Shown here piece after piece: positions 54,960 through 64,000 of a stretch of DNA of 64,000 bases. Numbering within the stretch: the first letter of the stretch is position 1; every line of letters starts with the position of its first letter. A program made the translations under genes and the position numbers. Source of the DNA: Euglena gracilis. Taxonomy: Eukaryota; Euglenida; Euglenophyceae; Euglenales. The notes beneath the pieces were generated by a model. That model saw only the letters and a list, made by a program, of their open reading frames with translations. It made no database searches and was not told where the DNA came from. The stretch spans positions 17,179,562 to 17,243,561 of the forward strand of contig CP154956.1 of NCBI GenBank assembly GCA_039621445.1, written 5' to 3'.

Positions 54960-56269
54960 CTGCAAACGTGAAGCAGAGTTTTCTCCTCCTCCAAGCGTGC
55001 GTACCTTGAGGATGCCAAATCACACTTTCATCACGTTGGCCACTTTCGGCGGTTTTTGGCAACTGTTGGCCTTCTGTGGCCACGTTTGGTCGTGGTTTGG
55101 CCAATTTATTGGGTGATTTGGCGAATTGTTGCAACACTGCACAATGCCCAACTCCTTCGAGAATTTTACAACTGGGTTTCTGGGGGGGGGGGGGTAACTT
55201 GAACAGTATTTTGGTTAAGGCCATCAGGCTTTTTTTACACCACGTTGGCCATTTTGTGCCACTTTTCTTTTTACAAGAAGCAAAAATAACCCATTTATTC
55301 CCATACCTATGGTATCGTATCAAAAAGACAAGAACGTAAACAGTGTGCAGCCCACCCCCCCTGCCATAAATGCTTAATATGCGTAGCCCACCTGCGGTTT
55401 CTTTCCTGTTTTGAATGACCAAAGCCACCAATGCCACTTCGACGCAACCCATCCGGATGTGAAGGATGTCTTTGCCCATTCTTTTTGTGTCTGTTTTCAT
55501 CCGCATTCCAACGCCCACTGATTCGGCTGGAGAATTTCTCTCAAAAAAAGGAACCTGCTTTTCTGAAACGTTTACATCGTTGTTTCTAACACAGTTTTTT
55601 TTTTTTACCGACCCCAGGGATCACCTCCACTCTTCCAAAAAAAAACAAACTAGCCAGCCACCTTCCCACTGAAAAACCAATCAGCCAAACCCCGGGGGGG
55701 GGGGGTCACTCTGGGATCCAGTGGAGATTGACTACTGTGAAGAAAAATGGCCTATTTTTCTTTTTTCCCGGGTCCTTCGTACAGAGCACCTGTGGTGGCT
55801 TTTTGCCGACAGGAGGAGGCTTGGGCCAAAAAAAAACAAACCAGTCAGTCATTCTTGGGGGGGGGGGTTGGCCAGTGANNNNNNNNNNNNNGGGCGCAAA
55901 GCCCCCCCAAAGACCCCCCCACGAGGCCGAATGAGCAACCCTACCCCCCCTCCCGACGGCCCGAAGCACTGGGAACAACAAAATGTTCCCGAAAAAAAAA
56001 TACCCAAAACCCCAGACACAAAAATGATGACATTTCAAATTTTCCTGATTTTTGAAGCCCAAAAAAAATGGTAAATGTCAACTTATACCAATTAACACAT
56101 AAGGAAAAATCTTAATGTTTTTGGGAACCTGAAAACCAATATTTTGGGGGGGGGGCTTCGGTCAGTCAAGGAAAAAAAAAACAATGCAAAACAAGACCCT
56201 TTGGAGGTTTCCAGAATGGACCCAAAAAGAAGACCTGGCCTTATTTGGGGTGGGCTGTGCAAAGGGGCG
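54960..56269. other. Intron-like DNA; no gene supported
   Basis: Contains T/A-rich and G-run patches. A possible donor at 55400 (ACCGCAG/GTGGGC, minus strand) is not paired with a clear coding frame. Confidence 0.35.
55879..55891. other. Assembly gap (13 N)
   Basis: Thirteen undetermined bases next to a G-run; length and content there are unreliable. Confidence 0.99.
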
Positions 56270-56400
56270 GCTGGCCTTGATCTGTTCACTGAGCACGCCG
56301 AACAACAGGAAGCCCAGCCACGCGAGGCCCCCAGCGATGCCAAAGCGCCTGGTCAGGAACGTCCGTGGCGCTGTGCGGCGCCGCGGACGGCAGGCCCGGG
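56270..56400 (-). CDS. Candidate exon with a single membrane segment
   Basis: Acceptor CATCCCAG, then a basic stretch (RACRPRRRTAPRTFLTRRFG) and IAGGLAWLGFLLFGVLSEQI plus KASR, on the minus strand with G/C third positions. A positive, Ser/Thr/Arg-rich lead into one hydrophobic helix is typical of a thylakoid- or envelope-targeted membrane protein, but a Golgi or mitochondrial protein is possible. The 3' end is uncertain (a donor at CTCA/GTGAAC would shorten it). Confidence 0.45.
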
Positions 56401-56579
56401 CTGGGATGTTGGGTCACACTCGTCACGCATGGTGGACATGACCCTTTTTTACCTTAAAAAAAGTTGGGCAGGGCGGTCCTGACAGCGGGCAGAGTGAGCC
56501 ACCTGCGCATGATGGGTGCGTGCCGTGCCCATCATGCACACCCCCCAAAGCCAGGAAGACACGGCGGAGGGGTCCGCTG

Positions 56580-56759
56580 CACAGCGGTCGCCACCGCGTC
56601 GGTGGACTCTGGCTGGACCCGGGGAGCCCGCGGGGCGGGCCGGTCCGCGGCGCCGGCGGTCGAGGCGCTCGACACCGGCGCCACAGAGGGGGCCGCTGCT
56701 ACCTGCCGGGAGAGGGGCGAGGGGGCATCCCCCGGCGACGAGGCGTGGAGTGCAGCGGC
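56580..56759 (-). CDS. Candidate exon, transit-peptide-like or disordered
   Basis: Acceptor TGCCTTCCCAAAG, then AALHASSPGDAPSPLSRQVA, followed by an Ala/Pro/Ser/Val-rich run, on the minus strand with almost all third positions G/C. An internal CGGCAG/GTAGCA could be the true donor. Together with the exon at 56270 it could form a targeting region plus membrane anchor. Low-complexity composition makes the call tentative. Confidence 0.35.
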
Positions 56760-57389
56760 CTTTGGGAAGGCAATCCCAGCCGGGAGTGGTGTGCATATTA
56801 TTCACTTTCCACCCACCCGGGGGGGGGGGGGTCGTCGCTCTGGCAACTTGGCCAGAAAAAGCCCAAAGTCAAAGGATTTTGCACATTTTATTTTAAAAAA
56901 AACTTTGGTGCCTTTGGTGCCAGCGCCAGGTGGGCCACTTTTGGTCCGTCTTGGCCGACCCCGGGGGGTCTGGAGCCAAAAACCAGTCGCTCACTCCGAA
57001 AAACAAGTCGGTCACTCTGAAAAGACGGTCTGCCACCACCTGGGGGGTTGTTAGTAGGGTGGGGCACACACTGTGGAATGGTGTAGTTGTGTGGGTGGTC
57101 AAGATTTTTGGCGTGCAAAAATGTGAAAAGTTCACCTGAGGCATTAGCGAGCCATACTTGACCAAACAAAAACCTGTCGAGGGTTTATGTGCTCTAAAAC
57201 CAGTATTGGTGCACGCTGTAGTTTGCCTCAACATCCTTGAAAAAAACTGAGTTTTTTTTTCAAAAAAAGAGGTGGCTGTGCAAATGAGATGAAACCTCCT
57301 TCCCGAAGGGGTCACCGAATGGGTCAGGAGCAGAGGGTCATTGCACACCTCCTCCGGCCCTCCAGTGCCGTCCGCCGGCCGGGGGTCAC

Positions 57390-57545
57390 TGGCCAGACGC
57401 AGGTCGGTCCGCCCCATGGCCCAGCGCGGGCTGCCAAGCCCGCCGGCGCGGCGCGGCGCGCGGTGCGGTCGGCCCAGGCCCAGGCGGCCATCCGCTGTCA
57501 GGGCACCCGTGCAATACGCCAGCACGGCGCGGGCGGGACGGGGGG
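57390..57545 (-). CDS. Candidate exon, unassigned
   Basis: The minus frame reads ARAVLAYCTGALTADGRLGL, then an Arg/Gly/Pro-rich stretch and MGRTDLRLA, to a donor-like GCCA/GTGACC. High G/C third positions, but the base composition is so GC-rich that other frames are also open. Abuts repeat copy 2 at 57552. Confidence 0.3.
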
Positions 57546-57551
57546 CAGGCC

Positions 57552-57842
57552 GTTCTTTACCAACCCCGGGGGGTCGGATCTGGAGTGCCTTGGAGTGCCT
57601 GCCCAGGCAGGCACTACCCCCCGACCCCGGGGGGGGGGGGTCGGATTTCGGCCTGCGCCCAGGCACATTCCTTTGAAAATAGGCCATTTTTGGCACCCCG
57701 GCGCCTTTGGCGCCGGGTCTGTGCTAGGGCACTTTTGGCCCTGTGCTCTACCCCCCCGGAGGGGGTCGGATCGGGAGTGCCTTGGAGTGCCTGCCCAGGC
57801 AGGCCCCCCGGGTGGGGTCGGCACCCGACAAAATACGGCCTG
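57552..57842. repeat. ~300-bp dispersed repeat, copy 2
   Basis: Near-identical to 52765-53072 in the same orientation, including the double CTGCCCAGGCAGGC palindrome and the GGCGCCTTTGGCGCCGGG hairpin. A shorter, more diverged relative is at 63715-63795. Confidence 0.85.
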
Positions 57843-58315
57843 GGGGGGGGGGGCAGGGGGAACGAATACACAAAACGATGATACGACGACGAGTAAAGTG
57901 AGGGAGATGCTGTTGGCAAACCCCCGAGAGTGGGTCAAGTCGAATGAAAGGCGGGGGAGGGGGGCAACGCTGGCTGTGACTCTGCGACAAGTGTCGGCGT
58001 GCGTACACATAATGCACAGTAAAAAAAAAAGTGGAAAATGGGGCGGGGGGAAGAGGCAGCGTTGGGGGGGGGGGGGTGGATGGCCCTGGGCGGTACCGTT
58101 CGACGATCGACAGCGACGCGGGGGGTGCCAGCAAGTTGGTTTAACCCCCCACGCGGACTGGACCGGGGCACATCGGCGGTGGTGTGCTCTGCCTCGCTAC
58201 CCGAGGTGGGAGACCCCCTGTGATGCACGTCAGCTGTCTGGTGTCAGTGAAACGATCCCGCCACGCTGCCGCAGAGGCCACCGTAGCCCGTCGGCAGGGG
58301 GGGGGGGGGGGGGAC

Positions 58316-58456
58316 AGGGGCTGCTGGCCATTCCCCGGCGGGGTCCGCCACGGCGCAGTATGCCACAGCGCTGCCCAGCACGACCGCCATCACCGCCGCC
58401 CAGGGCATGGCCCGGGAGGGCCGGGCGGGAGCCGCCGCAGCCTTGGCAGCGTGGGG
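58316..58456 (-). CDS. Candidate exon with one membrane segment
   Basis: After CCCCCCCAG the minus frame reads HAAKAAAAPARPSRAMPWAA, then VMAVVLGSAVAYCAVADPAG and EWPAAP, to a donor-like CCCCT/GTCCCC. Third positions are nearly all G/C. A basic Ala/Pro segment leads into a hydrophobic helix, resembling a signal anchor or the end of a transit peptide. Family unknown. Confidence 0.4.
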
Positions 58457-59227
58457 CTGGGGGGGGAGGGGAGGGGGGGCCCCGCCCCCACCCAGCCCAG
58501 GCAGGAACCCCGGGGGGGTTGGGGGGATGGCCCCCAAAAATCGGGCCATCTGAGAGAATTTCCCCAAAAAAAATTCCAGCGCGTCGCGCCAAAACCCACA
58601 CCCAGGCCTCCGGCCAGGGACCACCCCTGGGGCTGGGGTTTTATCCATTCTATCTTCAATCCACCCGCATTTGAGGGTAACTGTCTCCACCGCATTTGCA
58701 ATTGTGCGGTGCCCCCTACCCCTCCCCTCAGGGAATAGCCACCCAACAGGCCAACTAGTGCCAGGAGCAGAGCCTTGGCAACTGCTTTATGGTCGGTACC
58801 AGGAACCCCGACAGTTATCCAGGTATGCCAGTTCCGGGGGGGGGGGGTTGGCAGCTGTGGCCGGAGGCGTCTCAGTGCTGTGATTTCCGGGAAGACAATG
58901 ACCCTGACTTTAGTTGGGCAGCGTTTCGCGTTCCCCACCGTCACGCAGCGGAGGCACCGCCAAGGGATGGAAGGTCTGCCGCCCACCAGTGGGCCATGGT
59001 GGCGGCGGGCGGCGCCGAATCCACGGCGGGAAAAGGGCTGCAGAGCGGGACCGACGGTCGCACTAGCAATTATTGGCAATCCGCAAAAATTGTCTCAAAA
59101 ATGCCAATTTTGACACATGAAAAATGGGAAGAAATCAAAAAAAAATGTCAAAAAAATCATTTTGGGGGCATTTTCACAGTTTTAGGGGGGGTCTAAAAAA
59201 TAGAGGGGGGCCTTATTTGGGGGGGGT
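58457..59227. other. GC-rich stretch without a settled gene
   Basis: 58880-59060 has open frames on both strands with G/C-rich third positions (plus: QRFAFPTVTQRRHRQGMEGL; minus: LQPFSRRGFGAARRHHGPLV), and I cannot choose between them. 59080-59227 is A/T- and G-run DNA leading to element copy 10. Confidence 0.3.
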
Positions 59228-60955
59228 CCTATTCGGGGGGGTCTCTGAGCTCTTACCTCTTTAGAGTAAGAGCGAAGCCTACCACCGGGGCCGGAGAGGG
59301 GGTCGGACCCCCCCGCCCCCCCCCTCCCCTGAGTAGGCAGGGAGGCCTGAGGATTATCGTTGTGAAACTTCCGGGTTCCCAAAGTGAATGGCTCTTAGGC
59401 TAGGAGGCGATCCCAGGTTTCTAACGAGCCCCCATAATAGCCCTAACTCCCCGCCAGTCCGGAGATATGGCCCGACCAAAAAAGTTGTCCACCGTTTTTT
59501 TTTCCCCGGAAAATTTAAGGGTCATTTTGGGGTCAAAAACATCGAAAAACTCAAAATATCTCGAAAACGCTGCGGAGTTGCGGGAAAGTAAAGAGGACCT
59601 CATTCCACAACTTTGGGACGCCCTAAACCCCCCCTACTATTATTATAATAGTAGGGCATGCCCTCTACAAGAGCAGGTCCAAATAGTAGAGCACCCCACC
59701 TCTGGCAAAGCGAGCGTCCACTACAAGAGCACCCCCCCCTGGAAAACCAATGGATGCAGAAGCAAGGCAAGTCGTTCCATGTGATTGTGGCAAGGACTGT
59801 AACTTGCCTCAAAAAGACAAGCTTCCCAGAGCTCAGTGGCTGAACAATTCCTCCAACCTCGGCTGCCGTTGGTGCTTGGCTGCCGGTTTAGGTGGAGGAA
59901 GGGAGGTTGAGGGGACTGGAAACTGACTAGGCGCTGGAACGCTGTAGGAAAATGTGTGTGATGTCCACTACAAGAGCAGGGTCCAAATGGAAGAGCACCC
60001 CCCCTCTGGCGAAGCGAGCGTCCACTACAAGAGCACCCCGCTCTACAATTAGGGGGGGGGGGTTATCGATCGGTATGCGCGGTTTTGGATTCCACAACTT
60101 TGGGACGCCCTATCAATCGGTATGCGCGGTTTGGGCCAACTCCTCGCCTAGGCCGAGATACGGCCGTTTTGTGGTTTTGGGCCAGTTTTGCCAGTTTTGG
60201 CCATTTCGGGCCTGTTCGGGGCCCGAAAACCGTAAATTGGCCGCATCTTGGGCTAGACGAGGAGTTGGGACCCAAACCAGGGGGTCAATCATGAGGTTTA
60301 GGGGGGGGTGACCGTTTTATGAGGTTCCCGGGACCTGGTTGTCCGATTTTGGGCCAGCTTTGGGTATTCAGGGACCCCAGCGGGTGGGGGCGGTTGGGCA
60401 ACGGGTCGAGGGGGGGGGGTCAGGACCCAAAATTTTGAATTTTTTTTCACTCAAAATCACCTTTTTTCACTTTAGAACACCAAAAAAAGTGTTTTTGAGC
60501 GGGAAAAAAATTCCCGAATCCGACACCCCCCATGCCCCCCCCCCCCTGGATGGGCCGGCCCCCCTGGCCCGTTTACTTAGCCATTTTTGGGTCAAAAAAT
60601 CGAAAATTTTTTTACCCAAAACCATGTTTTTTGACCTCCCGGGCCCGAAAAAAGTGTTTTCGAGCCGAAAATGAGCGTTTTTTTTGACCCCCGGCCCTCC
60701 GTTTTGGGCTCGAAACCAACGGGTGGACTTTGGGTCATTTTCGGGTCAAAAAAGTCGAAAAAAAAATCGAAAAATTTTTCTGCCCAAAATGATGTTTTTT
60801 TGGCCTCCTGGACCCGGAAAAGGTGTTTTTGAGCCGAAAATGAGTGTTTTTCAACCCCCCCGTCCCCGGCCCGGGCTGGTCAGCTGGCCGGGCCCGGCCG
60901 GGCCGGGCCGGGCCGGGGTGGTCTCCCAATGAGCTCAGCTCTACGTCACACCCTG
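59228..60955 (+). mobile_element. Element copy 10, highly diverged
   Basis: Left end TCTCTGAGCTCTTACCTCTT with the CTC/GAG hairpin; right end ATGAGCTCAGC...CCCTGG. The interior keeps GAGATACGGCCGTTTTG-like and GGCCTCCCGG-like phrases and two 163-bp-type units (60600-60860). CTTATTTGG + G run flanks both ends (59212-59227 and 60958-60974), a likely target duplication. It also holds a local inverted repeat at 59632-59656 and a direct repeat (59667-59745 and 59963-60043). Confidence 0.65.
59667..60043. repeat. Two ~78-bp direct repeats with CTACAAGAGCA words
   Basis: CTACAAGAGCAGG...TCCAAAT...AGAGCACCCC...AAGCGAGCGTCCACTACAAG occurs at about 59667-59745 and 59963-60043. CTACAAGAGCA itself opens and closes each unit. 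Confidence 0.75.
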
Positions 60956-62343
60956 GTCTTATTTGGAGGGGGGGGGTTAGGGAGGTCGTTGGACATTGGG
61001 GGGCGGTGAGATAGGGAGGGGGTGAAAAATGAACATTCATTCAATACTATTATTGTGGAATTGCGTTGGGGGCTGTTGAACCTTGTCTCCAGGTTCAACA
61101 GCCTTTGAACAGCCCCCTCCCCCAAAAGCCAATAATTTCTGGAAAACCCAGCGAAAGGCAGGTTACCCCACTCATACCGAGGCCAAACAAGCACAAGAAA
61201 GAAAGAAAGTGCCCCACACCTCTTCCGGGTGCCCAAGTGAATGACCCTCCACACCGGGGCTGACAAGCTCGGATTACGCCCAGCAGTGCTGACCGGACCG
61301 GAGATCTGCAAACCCCGTACCTGCCGTCCACCTTTAACGCCTTTGAACGGTTTGCATGAACCTTCGAGGGAGAACAAACGAGAAGCCAGGGCGGACTCGG
61401 CAGATGGGTCTGCAGGATGTCTGGAATGATGTGCAGAAGGACAGGCTGAGTCGGGACAAGGGGAAGGGGGGGGGAGGGCGCCACGCAGCGCTGTCCGCTG
61501 CCGCGGCCGGTGCCAAAATAAAAAAAGGGCCGGCGGCAAGGCCAGACGTTGGCAGTCCCCAGATGGAAATTGAATCTGACTATTGCTTCAGGACCCCAGG
61601 GGACCACTGGCTGGTCATTTGGCCAGACACTGGAAAAATGACTAGCGAGACCCCCTGGGGGGGGGGGGGGTCCAGGCCCCCCCCCCCCGACTGGAAAAAA
61701 AATTCCTCCGGCGCTGCGCACCGAGTGGAAATGAGGGTTTTAATGCATTTTGGGTTGATTTTGTTCCAAAAAAAATCAAAAAAAAATCGGCGCTTCGTGC
61801 CAGTCACTGAAATTTCAGTGCCAGTCTTCGTGCCAGTCACTCCCCCCCCCACCAGCCAGCCCTGCTAGTTGACCCCCTAGCCCAGCCCTGCTAGTAGGGC
61901 CCTGGGGTTCGCTATCCCCTGGGTCCTCGCACACTCTCAACCCCCCCCCCCAAGGGGTCACACCAGGCTTAAGCGAATCCATGGTTTCGGCGTTGTGAAA
62001 CATGACTGTTGCAAAACATGAACATTCATTCACTGACATATCATTCCATGGGTTTACTTGTGTTTGCTGCGGTTTCAATTTATGTTTTAATGCCATTGCT
62101 GTAGTATTTCATTTATTTCATGGCCCCAATTTCAACTGTGTTTGGGTTTTTTCCTCCGTGAGCTGGTCGCCTTTCAAATGATCCACCAAAGGACAATAAA
62201 CAATAGGTGAGCATCACCCAATAAAACTCAAAAGAAAACCGAAGCAGGGCAAGAAGTGCGGCAAAAATGGAGGACATTGGAGTGCATTGAGAAAGTGGCA
62301 ACTGAAGCTGGGTCAACAGTAGGGCTGGGAAAAAGCTCCTCCC
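60956..62343. other. No gene supported
   Basis: Begins with a TTAGGGAGG/GGACATTGGGG phrase related to the 12-kb repeat. 61290-61520 is moderately GC-rich with competing open frames on both strands, none with good splice sites. 61080-61105 holds a TGTTGAACCT..AGGTTCAACA hairpin (61073-61102). Confidence 0.3.
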
Positions 62344-62392
62344 CTCAGCCCTCAGCCCCCCTCAGCCCCCCTCAGCCCCCCCTCCCCCAGAG
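62338..62392. repeat. CTCAGCCCCC minisatellite, about five units
   Basis: CTCAGCCCC(C)(C) repeats followed by an inverted AGAGGGCTGAGG. Confidence 0.8.
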
Positions 62393-62573
62393 AGGGCTGA
62401 GGTCCCCTCCGGCAACCCCTGCTGACCAAACCCAAAGCCCAGACCGACGTGGAGCACAATCCCCCAAATGGTCTGCTAAATCTCAAGGGGGTCGATCAGG
62501 AGCCAACGACAACACGGAGGAGTCCCACGATGCCCGGGGTGTCCATGATCAGCAGTCAACGTTGCCGCCTTGA

Positions 62574-63420
62574 ACAGCCGATAATCACGCCCCGCACAGC
62601 AGGATTCCCCAATAAGGTGGTCTGCATGGAAAAAAAACCAGCGACGCTTCTCATACTCAAGATATTTTTGGGTTGAATTTGTCCTCATTACTTCAAATCT
62701 CATTAAAAACAAAGAAATGTTTTCCCCGCTTTTTCGATGAACTTTGTGGGACTTTTAAATCACATACCTACCAACCCTGGGAAACTGTCCTCCCAGGAGA
62801 CTGTCCTCGACTCTCTTTACCCGCAAATGAATTGAGAATTGAGAATTCTAACATTCTTTTGTTGAAAAAATGCACATTTCCCGAGTTGAAAAAGTTGCGT
62901 GCATTTTTTTATCTGGCTTCTGATCACAAATAAGTGAAAAATGCCGCATTATCTTGCGTTGGCCAGGGGGTCAAAAAATGTCAGTTTTCCCTCTGACCGG
63001 ACCCCCCGTGATACTGTCTCCCTGACATGTCACTACCTCTGTACCTGACTAGACAGGTGAAGGTTCATGTCAACAAAATATACAATCGAAATGTCTAACT
63101 CATATCAGCATGGAAAATGAAATTAATGACAAAATGTTAGAATAATACAATGATACAATACAAAGAGGCAAAAATATAACAAAAACCATAATGTGTAATT
63201 GAAACATAATAAGATAATAAAAATAATAGTTTCCCACAAGGAAACAAGAATTCTGCCATAGCCTCATAACGCTTTTTATTCACTGAGAGGTACGAGTCAC
63301 CGAGAGGTATGCTCCAGCGCGCTGTTTTTTTTTTGCAATTGTGTAATTTGACGTCAAATTTCCAATATTTTGTGCTGTCCTCTCATCTTGATCAACATCT
63401 TTACAATGAAAGGGGCTCAG
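62574..63420. other. AT-rich stretch, nothing recognised
   Basis: No coding bias and no shared repeat. Short direct words (CTGTCCTC, TGAGAATT) are probably chance. Confidence 0.4.
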
Positions 63421-63529
63421 TTCCGCACCCCCCGCCCCCCCCCCCGCCTTGCGGGGGTGTGGGGGGGGCAGGGTCGGTTTTTGGTTGCAGTGCCTGCCGG
63501 CAGGGTCAATAGAAGGGCGGGGGGGGGGG

Positions 63530-63795
63530 TCGGACCCCCCTCCAGTCCAGGAGGGGGGGGGACAACCTAAACCGCGGTGCGGTCCAGGTGAACGAAATCT
63601 GCCCAGACCAAAGCGCCACCCCCCTTGGTAGGTGGGGGGGTACTCCGGAACCCCCCTCCAGTCCAGGGGGGGGGGGGGGCACCTCCCCCACCTAAACCCC
63701 ATAGCCCTCCTCATATCGAATCCTGCCAACAGGCCAAGCCAATTGTCCCTTGAAAATTGCCATTTTTGGGCCCCCGGTGCCGAAGGTGCTGTCCC
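63530..63795. repeat. Duplicated CCTCCAGTCCAGG phrase and a diverged 300-bp-repeat fragment
   Basis: CGGA-C-run-CTCCAGTCCAGG-G-run followed by CCTAAACC occurs at 63531-63573 and 63647-63698. 63715-63795 (GGCCA...CCTTGAAAATTGCCATTTTT...CCGGTGCCGAAGGTGCTG) is related to the middle of the repeats at 52765 and 57552. Confidence 0.6.
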
Positions 63796-64000
63796 CACCC
63801 CAAAATCCCCCCAAATGCCCTAACCCACCAAAAAAATAAAACGAAGCCTAGCACTCACGAGGTAAGCTCTGACGTTGAGGAATCTTGGACCTTACGTTTA
63901 AGATTTCACCTTTGCTGCGAGTGGGAACGAGGGAGCAAGAGAGGGGTGGCACTGTCTTCCCGGGGACTGGCTACGACCGGCTACGACCCCCCTCCACCCC
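63796..64000. other. Right edge, nothing recognised
   Basis: Mixed-composition sequence without open coding frames or repeats that I can relate to the rest of the window. Confidence 0.4.

Noticed and set aside
57289-58674. 461-codon plus-strand ORF, the longest in the window
   Set aside because: It runs through repeat copy 2 and G/C homopolymers, is rich in Gly/Arg/Pro, and the opposite strand shows better codon-position bias in the same places.

Overview
This window looks like nuclear DNA from a eukaryote with long introns and many repeats. The best guess is a flagellated, possibly plastid-bearing protist or alga; the sequence does not allow a firm assignment. There are no bacterial-style operons, rRNA or tRNA genes that I can see. 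Coding signal comes as short GC-rich blocks of about 55-195 bp with GC-rich third codon positions, usually bounded by GT donors and AG acceptors. Between them lies intronic sequence full of C/G homopolymers, A/T runs, microsatellites and dispersed repeats. Gene structures below are exon-level hypotheses read by eye; links between exons are inference.

Layout. 0-4 kb: the signal-anchor first exon of a gene running off the left edge, then five minus-strand exons resembling the 3' half of a glycosyltransferase with an HxRxGD-type motif. 4-25 kb: a block of related repeat elements inside what is probably one giant intron of that gene. The elements have GAGCTC-centred inverted ends, a 5' hairpin with compensatory changes, and internal arrays of about 163 bp. 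One copy (4.2-9.5 kb) also carries an intact OTU-type cysteine protease ORF and a satellite of about 252 bp built from three subunits of about 84 bp. 25-32 kb: candidate 5' exons of the same minus-strand gene, between (CA)n, (GT)n and (GAT)n tracts. 32-35 kb: CATA, GACA, ATAGAT and TA microsatellites holding two foldback elements with TIRs. 35-42 kb: the C-terminal exon of one gene, another element copy, and a minus-strand gene with an RIIa/DPY30-like docking domain. 42-46 kb: TGG/TTG and CATA microsatellites and an element copy inserted in one member of a duplicated segment. 46-52 kb: minus-strand exons, one resembling the axonemal protein CFAP107, in a region where a palindrome of about 30 bp recurs about ten times. 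52-59 kb: ATAGAT microsatellite, two copies of a repeat of about 300 bp, and scattered exons, some of which look like transit-peptide or membrane-anchor coding. 59-64 kb: a divergent element copy and mostly featureless intronic or intergenic DNA.

How it fits together. Most of the window is intron or repeat. The recognisable exons suggest a Golgi glycosyltransferase, probably one of a tandem pair, and ciliary proteins. The OTU ORF most likely belongs to the repeat element rather than to the host genes.
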